NCBI GenBank assembly: GCA_902519255.1
Contig: CABYIV010000005.1
Coordinates: 1-64,000, forward strand
Reading direction: 5' to 3'
DNA: 64,000 nt
Origin: an uncultured Pelagibacteraceae bacterium
GTDB taxonomy: Bacteria; Pseudomonadota; Alphaproteobacteria; Pelagibacterales; Pelagibacteraceae
Part shown: one piece after another, positions 27,099 to 36,316 of the stretch
How the letters are laid out: the number at the start of each line of letters is the position of its first letter
Numbering within the stretch: the first letter of the stretch is position 1
Translations under genes and position numbers: made by a program
The notes under the pieces: model-generated
What the model saw: the letters and a program-made list of their open reading frames with translations, nothing else
Told to the model about the DNA's origin: nothing
Databases searched by the model: none

Positions 27099-28043
27099 CT
27101 AAGATTTATTGTATGAATGATATGTCTCTTTTAATTTATTTAAAATATTTTCATCTGATATCCAGCCATATTTTTTAGCTAACTTTATGTCTAATAGTTT
27201 TCTTTCCACACCATTTAAATCTTTTTTAATATTTTTTATTTTCAAATTATGACCAGAAATATTAATCAGCATTTTTGCATACTCATTTATTGTTTTTTCA
27301 TACCCAGTACCGATATTAATTAAACTTTCTTTTGTTTTTTTATTTAAAAAATAAACAATAGCATTGGCTAGATCATCAACATGCATTATCTCTCTTTTGG
27401 GCTTACCAGTGCCCCATACCTCAATAAAATTTTTTTTTTTTTTTATTGCAGTATGTATCTTTCTAATTAATGCAGGAATAAAATGTGAGCTCTGTAAATT
27501 ATAATTATCGTTTTTTCCAAAAATATTGGTAGGCATTAGACAAATATAATTTGTTTTATATTGCTCATTTAAAGATTGGCAATATTTAATTCCTGATATT
27601 TTTGCAATTGCGTATGCATCATTGGTTTCTTCTAGAGGACCTGTTAATAAATAACTCTCTTTAATTGGTTGTTTTGAATTTGCTGGATATATGCAACTTG
27701 AGCCAAGAAAAACTAGTCGCTTTACATTGTATTTAAATGCAGCGTTTATTAGATTATTTTGAATTGTCATGTTTTCATAAATAAAATCGGCTTTGTTATT
27801 TTTGTTTGCATTAACGCCTCCAACTTTAGCCGCACAGATTATTAGTCCTTTAGGTTTATTCAAAGAAATAAACTTATTGACCTTATTTTGATCTAAGAGA
27901 TTTAATTTTTTTCTATTACATGTAATAACTTTTTTGAAGCCAACTTCATTTAATTTATTTAGAACAGCACTACCAACCAATCCATTATGTCCAGCAAGAA
28001 AAATCTTATCATTTTTTTTTATATATCTAAGAGGGTAATCCAT
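27099..28043 (-). CDS. fcl: GDP-L-fucose synthase
   Basis: Bifunctional epimerase/reductase turning GDP-4-keto-6-deoxymannose into GDP-L-fucose. It shows FLAGHNGLVGSAV near residue 16, the Ser block FLGSSCIYP, and the Tyr-Lys pair in DAYAIAKISGIK. PTNIFGKNDNYNLQSSHFIPALIRK is diagnostic for GDP-fucose synthase. Its 314 residues are normal. The coding strand holds a 15-A tract (forward 27430-27444) in a Lys run. Its partner gmd is 1.5 kb away on the other strand. Confidence 0.94.
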   Translation of the reverse strand: MDYPLRYIKKNDKIFLAGHNGLVGSAVLNKLNEVGFKKVITCNRKKLNLLDQNKVNKFISLNKPKGLIICAAKVGGVNANKNNKADFIYENMTIQNNLINAAFKYNVKRLVFLGSSCIYPANSKQPIKESYLLTGPLEETNDAYAIAKISGIKYCQSLNEQYKTNYICLMPTNIFGKNDNYNLQSSHFIPALIRKIHTAIKKKKNFIEVWGTGKPKREIMHVDDLANAIVYFLNKKTKESLINIGTGYEKTINEYAKMLINISGHNLKIKNIKKDLNGVERKLLDIKLAKKYGWISDENILNKLKETYHSYNKS

Positions 28044-28090
28044 AATTAATATTTAAATATGATAAATTTATAGTTTGTAAAAAATCAATT

Positions 28091-28798
28091 TTATGTATTT
28101 TTAAATAAATTATATTTTAAAATAGAATATATCGCTCTCAAACCATCAAAGTAAACTATTTTTTTACCTTCAGAATGTGTCCTTCCAAAATAATCAATGG
28201 GTACTTCTTTAATCTTAACTCCTTGACGCGATATTTTTGCAGTAACTTCTGGACAAAAACAAAATCCGTTTTCATATAATTCAATTTCTTTCAAAATATC
28301 AGATCTAATAACTTTATAACAAGTATGGCAATCAGTTAAGTTTTGTTTATTTAATATATTTGACAAAAATGTTAAAAACAAATTTGCAAAATATCTTACC
28401 TTAAAATCAGTTGTTTTTGGCCTAGTTCTTTTTCCTCCTGGTAAAACCCTAGATCCATAAACAACTTTTTCATTACCTTTAATTATCGGCTCTATGAGTT
28501 TGTTGTAATTTTCAGGATTATATTCAAGGTCTGCATCCTGAATTAATATAATATCCCCTGTAGAATTTTTTATTCCTATTCTGCAAGAATAACCCTTCCC
28601 CATATTCTTATCGTTATTAACTAATTTTGAATATAAACTTTTGCAATCATTTTCTAAAATCTCTTTTGTGCTATCAGTTGAAAAATCATTTACAACTATG
28701 ATTTCTTTTTCAATATTTTTTACATTATTAACTCTAGTTAAAATTTCTTTAATATATTTCTCTTCATTAAAAACAGGGATTATTATAGATACTCTCAT
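28091..28798 (-). CDS. GT2 glycosyltransferase, polyprenyl-phosphate sugar synthase (DPM1) type
   Basis: Shares all main blocks with the gene at 25624: SIIIPVFNEEKYI, VVNDFSTDST, GDIILIQDADLEYNPENY, YGSR, and PIDYFGRTHSEGKKI. It probably forms a polyprenyl-phosphate-linked sugar for a GT-C transferase. It has no membrane domain and 235 residues. It starts at the base shared with the FkbM gene's last codon. The two paralogues may have different sugar donors or reflect island shuffling. Confidence 0.9.
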   Translation of the reverse strand: MRVSIIIPVFNEEKYIKEILTRVNNVKNIEKEIIVVNDFSTDSTKEILENDCKSLYSKLVNNDKNMGKGYSCRIGIKNSTGDIILIQDADLEYNPENYNKLIEPIIKGNEKVVYGSRVLPGGKRTRPKTTDFKVRYFANLFLTFLSNILNKQNLTDCHTCYKVIRSDILKEIELYENGFCFCPEVTAKISRQGVKIKEVPIDYFGRTHSEGKKIVYFDGLRAIYSILKYNLFKNT

Positions 28799-29625
28799 TA
28801 ATTAATTTTTTTAATTTTTGGAACATAAAATATATTCCTACTTGATAAGTAATTTTCTTTAGTGGTCCTAGATATTTTTTTTTTATTAATTTTATTTTTT
28901 AATTTAATCATCTTATTATTTTTCAGGTCATAAATATATGGATAATAATCTTTTAGTAGTTTTTTGATATTATTAAAATATTCCTTGTTATACTCAATTA
29001 AAAATATTGGGCTGTGTTTTTTTATAGTTTTAGTTAGACCTTTAAGAATATAATGATCATGTCCTTCAGTATCTATTTTAATAAAATGCGGCACAACATT
29101 TAATCCCAAGTCATCAAACTTTTTACAAACAATTTTTTTTTTTTTTATTTTAATTTTATTTAAAATTTTAGGAAATGTAATTTTTATACTATTAATCAAG
29201 TATTCTTTATTAAAACTCGAAAAATAATGTATACACTCAGTTTTATAAAACGGAGTATACATAAATTTCGTTGTATTATTATTTCCAAGGGCTAAATTTT
29301 TTATAAATATATTTCTATATCCAGTTAAATTTTTTTTTAAATATTTTTTATATAAATAATGATTTGGCTCAAATGCATAAATTTTATTTTTAAAACCAAG
29401 TTTTCTAAACCCTAATGATGAAATCCCAAGACTAGCACCAATATCCAGTATTACTTTATTTTTACTATTTTCACATAAGAGGAGCATTCCATAAAAATCC
29501 TTTTCGTGTGGAAGAAAAAATTTAAATAGATGAATATTATTATAAATTAATAAGTTTATTTTATAATTACTCTCAATAAATCTTATAATTTTGTATTTAA
29601 AGGCTTCTAAACTTTTTAAAAACAT
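28798..29625 (-). CDS. FkbM family methyltransferase
   Basis: SAM-dependent O-methyltransferase of the FkbM family. The SAM-binding motif VILDIGASLGISSLGFRK (about residues 92-109), then IYAFEPN, and FIKIDTEGHDHYILKG are the family markers. Such enzymes methylate sugar hydroxyls in surface polysaccharides. It has 275 residues with a Lys-rich N-terminus. A 14-A tract occurs in its coding strand (forward 29133-29146). It is divergent from the membrane gene at 29669. Confidence 0.87.
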   Translation of the reverse strand: MFLKSLEAFKYKIIRFIESNYKINLLIYNNIHLFKFFLPHEKDFYGMLLLCENSKNKVILDIGASLGISSLGFRKLGFKNKIYAFEPNHYLYKKYLKKNLTGYRNIFIKNLALGNNNTTKFMYTPFYKTECIHYFSSFNKEYLINSIKITFPKILNKIKIKKKKIVCKKFDDLGLNVVPHFIKIDTEGHDHYILKGLTKTIKKHSPIFLIEYNKEYFNNIKKLLKDYYPYIYDLKNNKMIKLKNKINKKKISRTTKENYLSSRNIFYVPKIKKIN

Positions 29626-29668
29626 AATATTTAATACGATATTATATTAATACTGATATATTCATGCA

Positions 29669-31375
29669 ATGATTGAAGTCTTATTTTATAGCTACCTATC
29701 TTCAGTCCATATTTATATATGTGGTAATTTATTTTTCCATATAATATTTAAAGGAGAGTTAAATAAAAACTATAATTTATTTGAATTAGGTTTTTTTGGT
29801 ATAATTTTATTAAGTTTTATTGGTTTAACATCAAATTTTTTTTTACCTTTAAATAAAATATTTAATTCAATTGTATTTATTATACCATTCCTTCTGGTTA
29901 TTTTTTACAGAAAGAAAATACTTTTTTCAAAAATTTGTTTATATTCAATACCAGTTTCTGTTCTAATTTTATTTACAATTGTGTACGATGGCACTTATAG
30001 ACCTGATGCAGGTTCTTATCATTTACCTTATATAAGCATGTTAAATGAGAGCAAGATTCTTGTGGGGATTAATAATATTCATTTCAGATTTGGTCACACT
30101 TCAATAATTCAGTATCTTTCAGCTATTCATAATAATTTAATATTTAATGAAAAAGGAATTATAATACCTATTGCATTTATTTTTTGTAATTTTATTTTTT
30201 ATTGTATTTATGAATTATTTGTAAATAAAAATGAAACTTATTTAAAAATATTAATATTTATTATCACAACATTTGTAGTTTTTCGTGTTAGTAGATTTAG
30301 TGATTTTGGAAATGACGCACCTGCAAATTTAATTTTTTTTTATCTAATAATTGAAAGTTTAAAAAAAGAGCCAATATTTATAAAATCTAGAAAAGCGATA
30401 TTGGCGTCATCATTTATTTTTTTGAATAAAATAACACTTCTTTTAAGTTTTTTTATTGCATTATATTATTTATTGGTTCCTTTTAAATTAAAAAATTTGT
30501 TTAATAGAGTAATTATTTTTTCTTCAATCTTTGTTTTTTTATATATTGGAAAAAATGTTTTGATATCAGGATGTTTAATATTTCCCATTGAACAAACATG
30601 CTTAAAAAGTATTTATTGGTACGATAAAAATAGTAATAGAAATAGTAATGCTATAAATGCAAGGCAAGAAAATGAAGCTTGGACAAAAGGTTGGTTTAAT
30701 CAAAAAGGTGAAAAAAAAGATTATGCAATATATATAGAAAATTATGATTGGATAGATACTTGGTTAAGCTCTGAAGCTAAAACAATTAAAAAAAAATTGT
30801 TACCTTTTTCTATTTTTATATTAAGCCTGTATTTTTTTTTAATTCTACATACAATAAAAAATAAAAATATCACTAAATCAAAAATAGAAATTTCAAAAGA
30901 TACTTTTGTTTGTTTAATTGTCTGTTTAATGGGATCAATAGTTTGGTTTTTGAAATTTCCAGTATTCAGGTATGGTTATGCTTATCTAATATCTTTTTTT
31001 GCTATTTTTTTAACTATTATAATCAAAGATTTTATGTTTTTTAAAAATACTGAAAAAGTTTTAAATTCCATGAAATATTTAATGATTTTTTTGCTGTTTG
31101 GGCTAATGTTAAAAAATTTTTACCGAATAAACAATGGCATTGAAAATAATATAAGCTTGTGGCCAAATATTTATAGCAGCGAAAATAATTTCAAAAAAAA
31201 AAGTAATAAACCAATTTATAAAAATGGCAGTCTTATATTTTATAAATCAAAAAGAGAAGAGTGTTATTATAGCTCTAGTCCATGTACACATTTTTTTAAT
31301 GGTAAAGATTTTAAAATAGAAGATATAAACTTAGATAGTAAGTTAGGTTATAAAATATATTATTTTAAAAAGTGA
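29669..31375 (+). CDS. Polytopic membrane protein, possible GT-C glycosyltransferase
   Basis: I do not recognise a named family. The 568 residues contain about 11 hydrophobic segments. An extracytoplasmic loop carries DGTYRPDAGSYHLPYIS, an acidic motif followed by YHLP. A similar acid-YHL motif occurs at the same relative place in the protein at 45014-46858. Acidic residues in the first loop are typical of GT-C transferases that use polyprenyl-linked sugars, and two DPM1-like donors are encoded nearby. The hydrophilic C-terminus (about 490-568) contains CYYSSSPCTHFF. The function is inferred. Confidence 0.6.
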   Translation: MIEVLFYSYLSSVHIYICGNLFFHIIFKGELNKNYNLFELGFFGIILLSFIGLTSNFFLPLNKIFNSIVFIIPFLLVIFYRKKILFSKICLYSIPVSVLILFTIVYDGTYRPDAGSYHLPYISMLNESKILVGINNIHFRFGHTSIIQYLSAIHNNLIFNEKGIIIPIAFIFCNFIFYCIYELFVNKNETYLKILIFIITTFVVFRVSRFSDFGNDAPANLIFFYLIIESLKKEPIFIKSRKAILASSFIFLNKITLLLSFFIALYYLLVPFKLKNLFNRVIIFSSIFVFLYIGKNVLISGCLIFPIEQTCLKSIYWYDKNSNRNSNAINARQENEAWTKGWFNQKGEKKDYAIYIENYDWIDTWLSSEAKTIKKKLLPFSIFILSLYFFLILHTIKNKNITKSKIEISKDTFVCLIVCLMGSIVWFLKFPVFRYGYAYLISFFAIFLTIIIKDFMFFKNTEKVLNSMKYLMIFLLFGLMLKNFYRINNGIENNISLWPNIYSSENNFKKKSNKPIYKNGSLIFYKSKREECYYSSSPCTHFFNGKDFKIEDINLDSKLGYKIYYFKK

Positions 31376-31412
31376 AAAAAAATTGAATTTGTAATTACAG
31401 AAGACAGTTAAA

Positions 31413-32264
31413 CTAAATTTTTGAGTACAATTTGAATAATTTCCTTCTTTTAAAAAAATAAAAAAAATCAAAATAACCATTCAAAATTGATAAAATCATT
31501 TTCTTATCATAGTCAATCGTAAAATTATCTCTAAATATAAAACTGTTTTTCAGATTCATTTTATTTTCCCCTCTGATACCCAAAAAGATGAATTTGTAAT
31601 TTGTTTTTGCAATATTAAATGATTTTTCACTCACATCGTTAATTTTTCCAAAAGGAAAAGAAAAATATTTATTAAATGAAATTATTTTTTTAAATTTATT
31701 ATTTACTGGTCCAGCAATCTCATCATAAAGTTTTTTATCTGTTTTACATTTTGAGAGTTCGACGTGACTTTTAGTATGAAAACCAACTACATGGTTTTTT
31801 TTACTTAAGTCAATTGTATCATGTAAGTTCATGTTTATTTTTTTAAGTTGATCTAATTTATAATTTTTAATCTTTAATCTATTTTTAATAAAATAGAGAC
31901 AATTTTTTTTATTTTTCATCATCATAAAATTATATGGTATAAAAAAAATAGCTTTAATGTTGTGTTTTTTTAATATTTTTTTTGCAATTAAGTAATTAGA
32001 ATAAAATCCATCATCAAATGTTAAAATTACATTTTTACCTCTGATTTTTTTTTTTCTTAAATGTTCAAGTTTTTTTGGATCAACAAAACTCCAACCATCT
32101 TTTTTTATTAATTTTATTTGATCTGAAAATTTTTGAAAATCCTTTTTTTTTATATCGTGATACATTATAACTCTTAATGAATTTTTATTGTTAATCCTTA
32201 AAACTTTGGTTATTTTATAGACAAGATGTGCTAAATAAGAAAATGTACGATGAAAAAGATTCAT
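31413..32264 (-). CDS. Polysaccharide deacetylase (NodB-like)
   Basis: Carbohydrate esterase 4 fold. VIMYHDI is the first metal/catalytic block, VILTFDDGFYSN the catalytic Asp motif, and GFHTKSHVELSKC carries the His pair H-x3-H. KYFSFPFGK is the RPP-like motif in modified form. It would remove N-acetyl groups from a surface glycan. It has 283 residues. The start codon at 32264 lies inside the first codons of the divergent ligase gene. A later start is possible because the NodB domain begins near residue 32. Confidence 0.85.
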   Translation of the reverse strand: MNLFHRTFSYLAHLVYKITKVLRINNKNSLRVIMYHDIKKKDFQKFSDQIKLIKKDGWSFVDPKKLEHLRKKKIRGKNVILTFDDGFYSNYLIAKKILKKHNIKAIFFIPYNFMMMKNKKNCLYFIKNRLKIKNYKLDQLKKINMNLHDTIDLSKKNHVVGFHTKSHVELSKCKTDKKLYDEIAGPVNNKFKKIISFNKYFSFPFGKINDVSEKSFNIAKTNYKFIFLGIRGENKMNLKNSFIFRDNFTIDYDKKMILSILNGYFDFFYFFKRRKLFKLYSKI

Positions 32265-33761
32265 AATTTCAGGGATTTTTTAAATTTTTATTGTAAAAAA
32301 AACAATGAAAATATTTACTACTTGGGTCAAAATCTAGACCAGGAATTAAAATATTCAGATCTTATAAATATATTTCAAAATTTTAATATTTTTTTAAAAA
32401 AAAACAAAATTAGAAAAAAATCTAAAATTTTAGTAATTTTAGACAACTCTGTAGAACTTTTGCTAATTTTTTTATCTTCTCTTTATAATAATATAATATT
32501 CATACCTGTAAATCCAAATAGTGGCAATGAGGAAATCAATTATATTGCTAAAATAACTAAACCAAGCTTTTTAATAACAAATAAAATTTTTTTAAAAAAA
32601 GCAAAAAAAATTAGTTTTTTAAAAAAATATATAATTAAAAATGATAATTTTTTAAAGAAAATCACAAGAAAAAATAAAAATAATAACTTTAAAATAAAAT
32701 CAAGTATTGGCCAAAACTCTGAAGCACAAATCCTTTTTACATCGGGCTCTACTGGAAAACCTAAAGGTGTTGTTTTAACTCATAAATCAATGCTAACTAA
32801 CTTGTATGGTATTAATAATTCTTTGAATATAAAGGTAAAAAATCCAAAATTTTTATCTGTAACACCACTTTACCACAATAACGGCCAATTTATTCCAACA
32901 TTATTACCTTTCATTTTAAATGGCAGCACAATTACGACTAGTCCCGATACAAGTCTATTAAATTTTTGGCCGATATCTCAAAAATATAAAATTAATTATT
33001 CTTCTGTTATGGCAACCCATATAAATTATTTTAACACATTAAGAAAAATTAAAAAGCATAGTTTAATTAATCTTTTTTGTGGTGGTGCAAAACTGGATAA
33101 ACAATCACAACTAAAATTTGAGAAGAAATTTAAAATAAAAGTTTTGTGTAATTATGGATTAACAGAAACATCATCTATTGCATCAACAGAAGATACAAGA
33201 AGTAATACTTACTTTTACGGATCTGTAGGCAAACCTCTTAATAACAATCAAATCAAAATTATAAAAAAAAATAAAAAATTTGGAGAAATATTAATTAAAG
33301 GTGAAAATATATTTAAGAATTATTTCTCTAATAATAAATTAACAAATTTAAAATTTAAAAATAAATGGTTTAAAACTGGAGATTTAGGTTATTTTAACAA
33401 AAATAGGTATTTATTTATAAAAGATAGAATTGATAATATGATAAATGTATCAGGAGAAAACATTTACCCCTCAGAAATTGAAAATCATATTTATAATTTT
33501 AAGGATATTAAAATTGGAATAGCCAGCTTTATAAAAGACAAAATAACACAAAATAAAATAATATTCTTATATGAAAGTAATAAGAAAATAAGTTATAAAA
33601 AATTTTACCAATTTTTGAAATCTAGAATTGCTCGACATAAAATTCCAAAACAAATAATTCATGTAAGAGAAATAGGAATAAAAGAAATACCTAAAGCACC
33701 TAATAAGAAATTATTGAGAAAAAAAGTTAATATGATACTTGAAAATTTTTATTTAAAATAA
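32250..33761 (+). CDS. AMP-dependent synthetase/acyl ligase
   Basis: ANL-superfamily enzyme that activates a carboxylic acid as acyl-AMP and loads it on CoA or an ACP. The P-loop ILFTSGSTGKPKGVVLTH, the YGLTETSS motif, the hinge block FKTGDLGYF plus NVSGENIYPSEIE, and a C-terminal catalytic Lys region (PKAPNKKLLRK) are intact over 503 residues. An ACP gene converges on its 3' end (13-base overlap) and an acyltransferase-like gene follows, suggesting acyl modification of a sugar. The acid substrate is not predictable. Confidence 0.9.
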   Translation: MKKIHNFRDFLNFYCKKNNENIYYLGQNLDQELKYSDLINIFQNFNIFLKKNKIRKKSKILVILDNSVELLLIFLSSLYNNIIFIPVNPNSGNEEINYIAKITKPSFLITNKIFLKKAKKISFLKKYIIKNDNFLKKITRKNKNNNFKIKSSIGQNSEAQILFTSGSTGKPKGVVLTHKSMLTNLYGINNSLNIKVKNPKFLSVTPLYHNNGQFIPTLLPFILNGSTITTSPDTSLLNFWPISQKYKINYSSVMATHINYFNTLRKIKKHSLINLFCGGAKLDKQSQLKFEKKFKIKVLCNYGLTETSSIASTEDTRSNTYFYGSVGKPLNNNQIKIIKKNKKFGEILIKGENIFKNYFSNNKLTNLKFKNKWFKTGDLGYFNKNRYLFIKDRIDNMINVSGENIYPSEIENHIYNFKDIKIGIASFIKDKITQNKIIFLYESNKKISYKKFYQFLKSRIARHKIPKQIIHVREIGIKEIPKAPNKKLLRKKVNMILENFYLK

Positions 33762-33967
33762 ATCAAAAATTTTTTTAAAGATAAGTTCAAAATTTCCTGA
33801 TTAGTACTTGGTTTATATTTTTTTTTTAACAATATTTCGAATTTTCTAACTAATTTTACAAATTCTAAAGAATCTATATCAAGAACAAGAAATATTTTGG
33901 TATCTAAGCTTATTTTTTTTTTATATTTTGTTTTTAAAAACTTGACTATATTTTCTTCCTTATTCAT
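33749..33967 (-). CDS. Acyl carrier protein
   Basis: A 72-residue protein with the phosphopantetheine site LDIDSLEFVKLV; the serine in DSL is the attachment residue at about 33. The predicted helices match the four-helix ACP fold. It is basic for an ACP, unlike acidic AcpP, so it is probably a dedicated carrier, not the fatty acid synthase one. It is encoded on the strand opposite the acyl ligase with overlapping 3' ends and is divergent from the acyltransferase-like gene by 23 bases. Confidence 0.82.
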   Translation of the reverse strand: MNKEENIVKFLKTKYKKKISLDTKIFLVLDIDSLEFVKLVRKFEILLKKKYKPSTNQEILNLSLKKFLIYFK

Positions 33968-33990
33968 TTTTATTAAGTACTATAATATTT

Positions 33991-35058
33991 ATGATTATAA
34001 AAAAACTTAGGATAAATCATTATAAAAAAATCAAAAGGTTAATAATTAAAAATGGTTTCAAAATTCCAAGCTATAAATACTGGGCAGAGCTTTGGGGGAA
34101 TAAACAGAAAACAAGTATTGGAGATGGAATCATTTATAAAGACCAAATAGTAGGATATCATTCATATTTCGAAAAAAAATTAATATATAACAATAAAGTT
34201 TATAAGATTCTAGTTAGCTCAAATTGGAATGTGGAAAAAAAATTTCGTAATTTTTCTCTCATTCTTCTGAATAAGTATTTTGATAAAAATAGTGACATAT
34301 ATTTAACGACTACTGCAAGTAAAAAAGTATCAGAAATTTGGAAAACCTACAATGCCATCGAGATTAATAATAAAGGATGCAAAAAAATTTTTTTTTCAAT
34401 ATTAAATTTTTATAAATTTATAAATATTCTATCTGTAAAAAAAAATTCTTTAATTATAAAATTATTTAGTCCAATTTTGTCAATTTTGCTCTGGATATAT
34501 GCAAATATAAAACAAGTTAAATTTAATATAGAAAGTTTAAACTTTAAGCTTATTAGCACAATAGATAAAGAAATCGACTTATTTAACCATGAATACGAAA
34601 AAAAAAATAGCAACTTTCCTAAGGAAAAAAGAAGTGATGGCGAAATTCTAAGATATTTAAATGTAATAAAAAACAAAAAAAAATTATTTATTTTAAAAAT
34701 TTATAAAAAAAATAAAATTATTGGATACTCTGTTTTGGCAAAAGAAAAAATTTATGGAACTCGACACTTTAGAATGTTTTTGGCTGAATTAAGAATATAT
34801 AAAAATAATTACTATAATTTAGGAGAAATATTTCAGTTTTTAAGTAAATTTTCAAAAAATAAAAATTGCTCAATATTGGAATTTAGAAATTTGAACAAAA
34901 AAATAATAAAAATAATTAGTAAAGAAAACTATTTTTTAAGACGAATAAATCATAATCCATATTTAATTAAATTTAGTAATAATTTTAATAAAAGAGATGT
35001 TAATATCATTAAATCTAATTTTGAGACTTCTTATCTTGATGGTGACTGTCTTTTATAA
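33991..35058 (+). CDS. GNAT-like acyltransferase family protein
   Basis: A 355-residue soluble protein that looks like two weak GNAT-type halves. The first has GDGIIYKDQIVGYHSYFEKK and an ILVSSNWNVEKKFR block. The second has KLFILKIYKKNKIIGYSVLAKEK. Such proteins transfer acyl groups from CoA or ACP to sugar amines. The position beside the ligase and ACP supports acyl transfer, but the family call is tentative. Its 3' end overlaps the convergent polymerase gene by 44 bases. Confidence 0.55.
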   Translation: MIIKKLRINHYKKIKRLIIKNGFKIPSYKYWAELWGNKQKTSIGDGIIYKDQIVGYHSYFEKKLIYNNKVYKILVSSNWNVEKKFRNFSLILLNKYFDKNSDIYLTTTASKKVSEIWKTYNAIEINNKGCKKIFFSILNFYKFINILSVKKNSLIIKLFSPILSILLWIYANIKQVKFNIESLNFKLISTIDKEIDLFNHEYEKKNSNFPKEKRSDGEILRYLNVIKNKKKLFILKIYKKNKIIGYSVLAKEKIYGTRHFRMFLAELRIYKNNYYNLGEIFQFLSKFSKNKNCSILEFRNLNKKIIKIISKENYFLRRINHNPYLIKFSNNFNKRDVNIIKSNFETSYLDGDCLL

Positions 35059-36316
35059 GGTATTGAATTAAAAAGATTTCAGTGAAAGCAATAATAAATC
35101 CTCCATTAATAAATCCCGCTCCTCGAAATAGCTGAACCACAAAAATAGAAACAACAAAAAAATCGAATTTATTAAAATTTTTTTTAAAGAAATAATTACA
35201 AAATAGTAAAATTAAAAAAAAGCTTAAGTAGCCAAACTCAATTACTAATTTAAAAACATTTCCTAAGGCATCTTTTAAATTTAATTTCCAAACATAATTA
35301 TCTACTATTTTAATATTTGTTTCACCGAGAAGCGGGGTATTTAAAGTATTATCTTCTAACTTATATTCTATTTTATTTTTATTTTTATCAAAAAAATTAC
35401 TTGTTGCTTTAATAGAACCATTATAACCCCAACCCAATGGATGATTTTTTAAAGTATCAATTGATATTATCATTGATCTCTCATAAATTGTTGATGTGAG
35501 ATCGCCAGCTTTTTCTCTTTTTATATTTTCATTAATTACATCACTAATTTTAATATTTTCAAACTTTCTATTGCAGTTATCGCTAAATATATAAAAAATA
35601 ATTAATGATAAAGAAATTATTATTATTGAGAAATTAAAAAAAGTACTTTTTGATTTTAAAATCAATATTACTGAGCATAAAATAAAACCTAATACAAAAG
35701 TCGTACTTAAATTAAATAAATTTATTATTAAGGCTAATATGACGAGGAAAAGAAGTGACTTATCCCGATTTTTAGAATATGAGAATACACCTGATGATAT
35801 TGCTGCTATATTCATCATTGCTAAATGTGAATTTTCAGAAAAAAAGGCATTAGAGATTGATAAATTTTTTAGTAATGTAAAATTTTCGAGAAATACACTG
35901 CCACAAGATCCAACATTAATATTTTGATTATTTAATATAGAAAAAAAAATGAGCGAAATGAAATAAATTTTTAAAATATTATCAAAATTATTTAAAATTA
36001 GATCTCTATAATTTATAAAACAAAAAATAATAAGTGTTAAAAAAACTATACTAAATATATCATTTATCCCAATTGAATTTTGATTTAGAAAGTTAGTGAG
36101 TAAATAGTGAAGAATTAAAAATAATGGAATAATTAAAAAATTTATAATTTTAATTTTTTTTATATAACTTAAATCGAAAAATAAAAATAGCAGAGGTATC
36201 AAGATAAAATACCTTAGATAGTTTTTATCTAAAATTATATAACTCCAAAAGAATAAGTATAAAAAAAACGAGAATATTATAATCTTATTTTTTGAAATCT
36301 GAAATAAATTTTTCAT
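35015..36316 (-). CDS. Wzy-like polysaccharide polymerase candidate
   Basis: Integral membrane protein of 433 residues with about 10-11 TM segments and one large periplasmic loop (about residues 255-350) holding YERSMIISIDTLKNHPLGWGYNG. The short TLKNHPLGWGYN block resembles the NHPxxGxG motif of O-antigen polymerases and ligases. The 5' end overlaps the upstream ligase-like gene by 32 bases. Sequence alone does not separate Wzy from other Wzy_C-like enzymes. Confidence 0.68.
   Translation of the reverse strand: MKNLFQISKNKIIIFSFFLYLFFWSYIILDKNYLRYFILIPLLFLFFDLSYIKKIKIINFLIIPLFLILHYLLTNFLNQNSIGINDIFSIVFLTLIIFCFINYRDLILNNFDNILKIYFISLIFFSILNNQNINVGSCGSVFLENFTLLKNLSISNAFFSENSHLAMMNIAAISSGVFSYSKNRDKSLLFLVILALIINLFNLSTTFVLGFILCSVILILKSKSTFFNFSIIIISLSLIIFYIFSDNCNRKFENIKISDVINENIKREKAGDLTSTIYERSMIISIDTLKNHPLGWGYNGSIKATSNFFDKNKNKIEYKLEDNTLNTPLLGETNIKIVDNYVWKLNLKDALGNVFKLVIEFGYLSFFLILLFCNYFFKKNFNKFDFFVVSIFVVQLFRGAGFINGGFIIAFTEIFLIQYLIKDSHHQDKKSQN

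Noticed and set aside
27430-27444. Assembly error or pseudogene at the 15-A tract in fcl
   Set aside because: The frame continues intact on both sides with all GDP-fucose synthase motifs.
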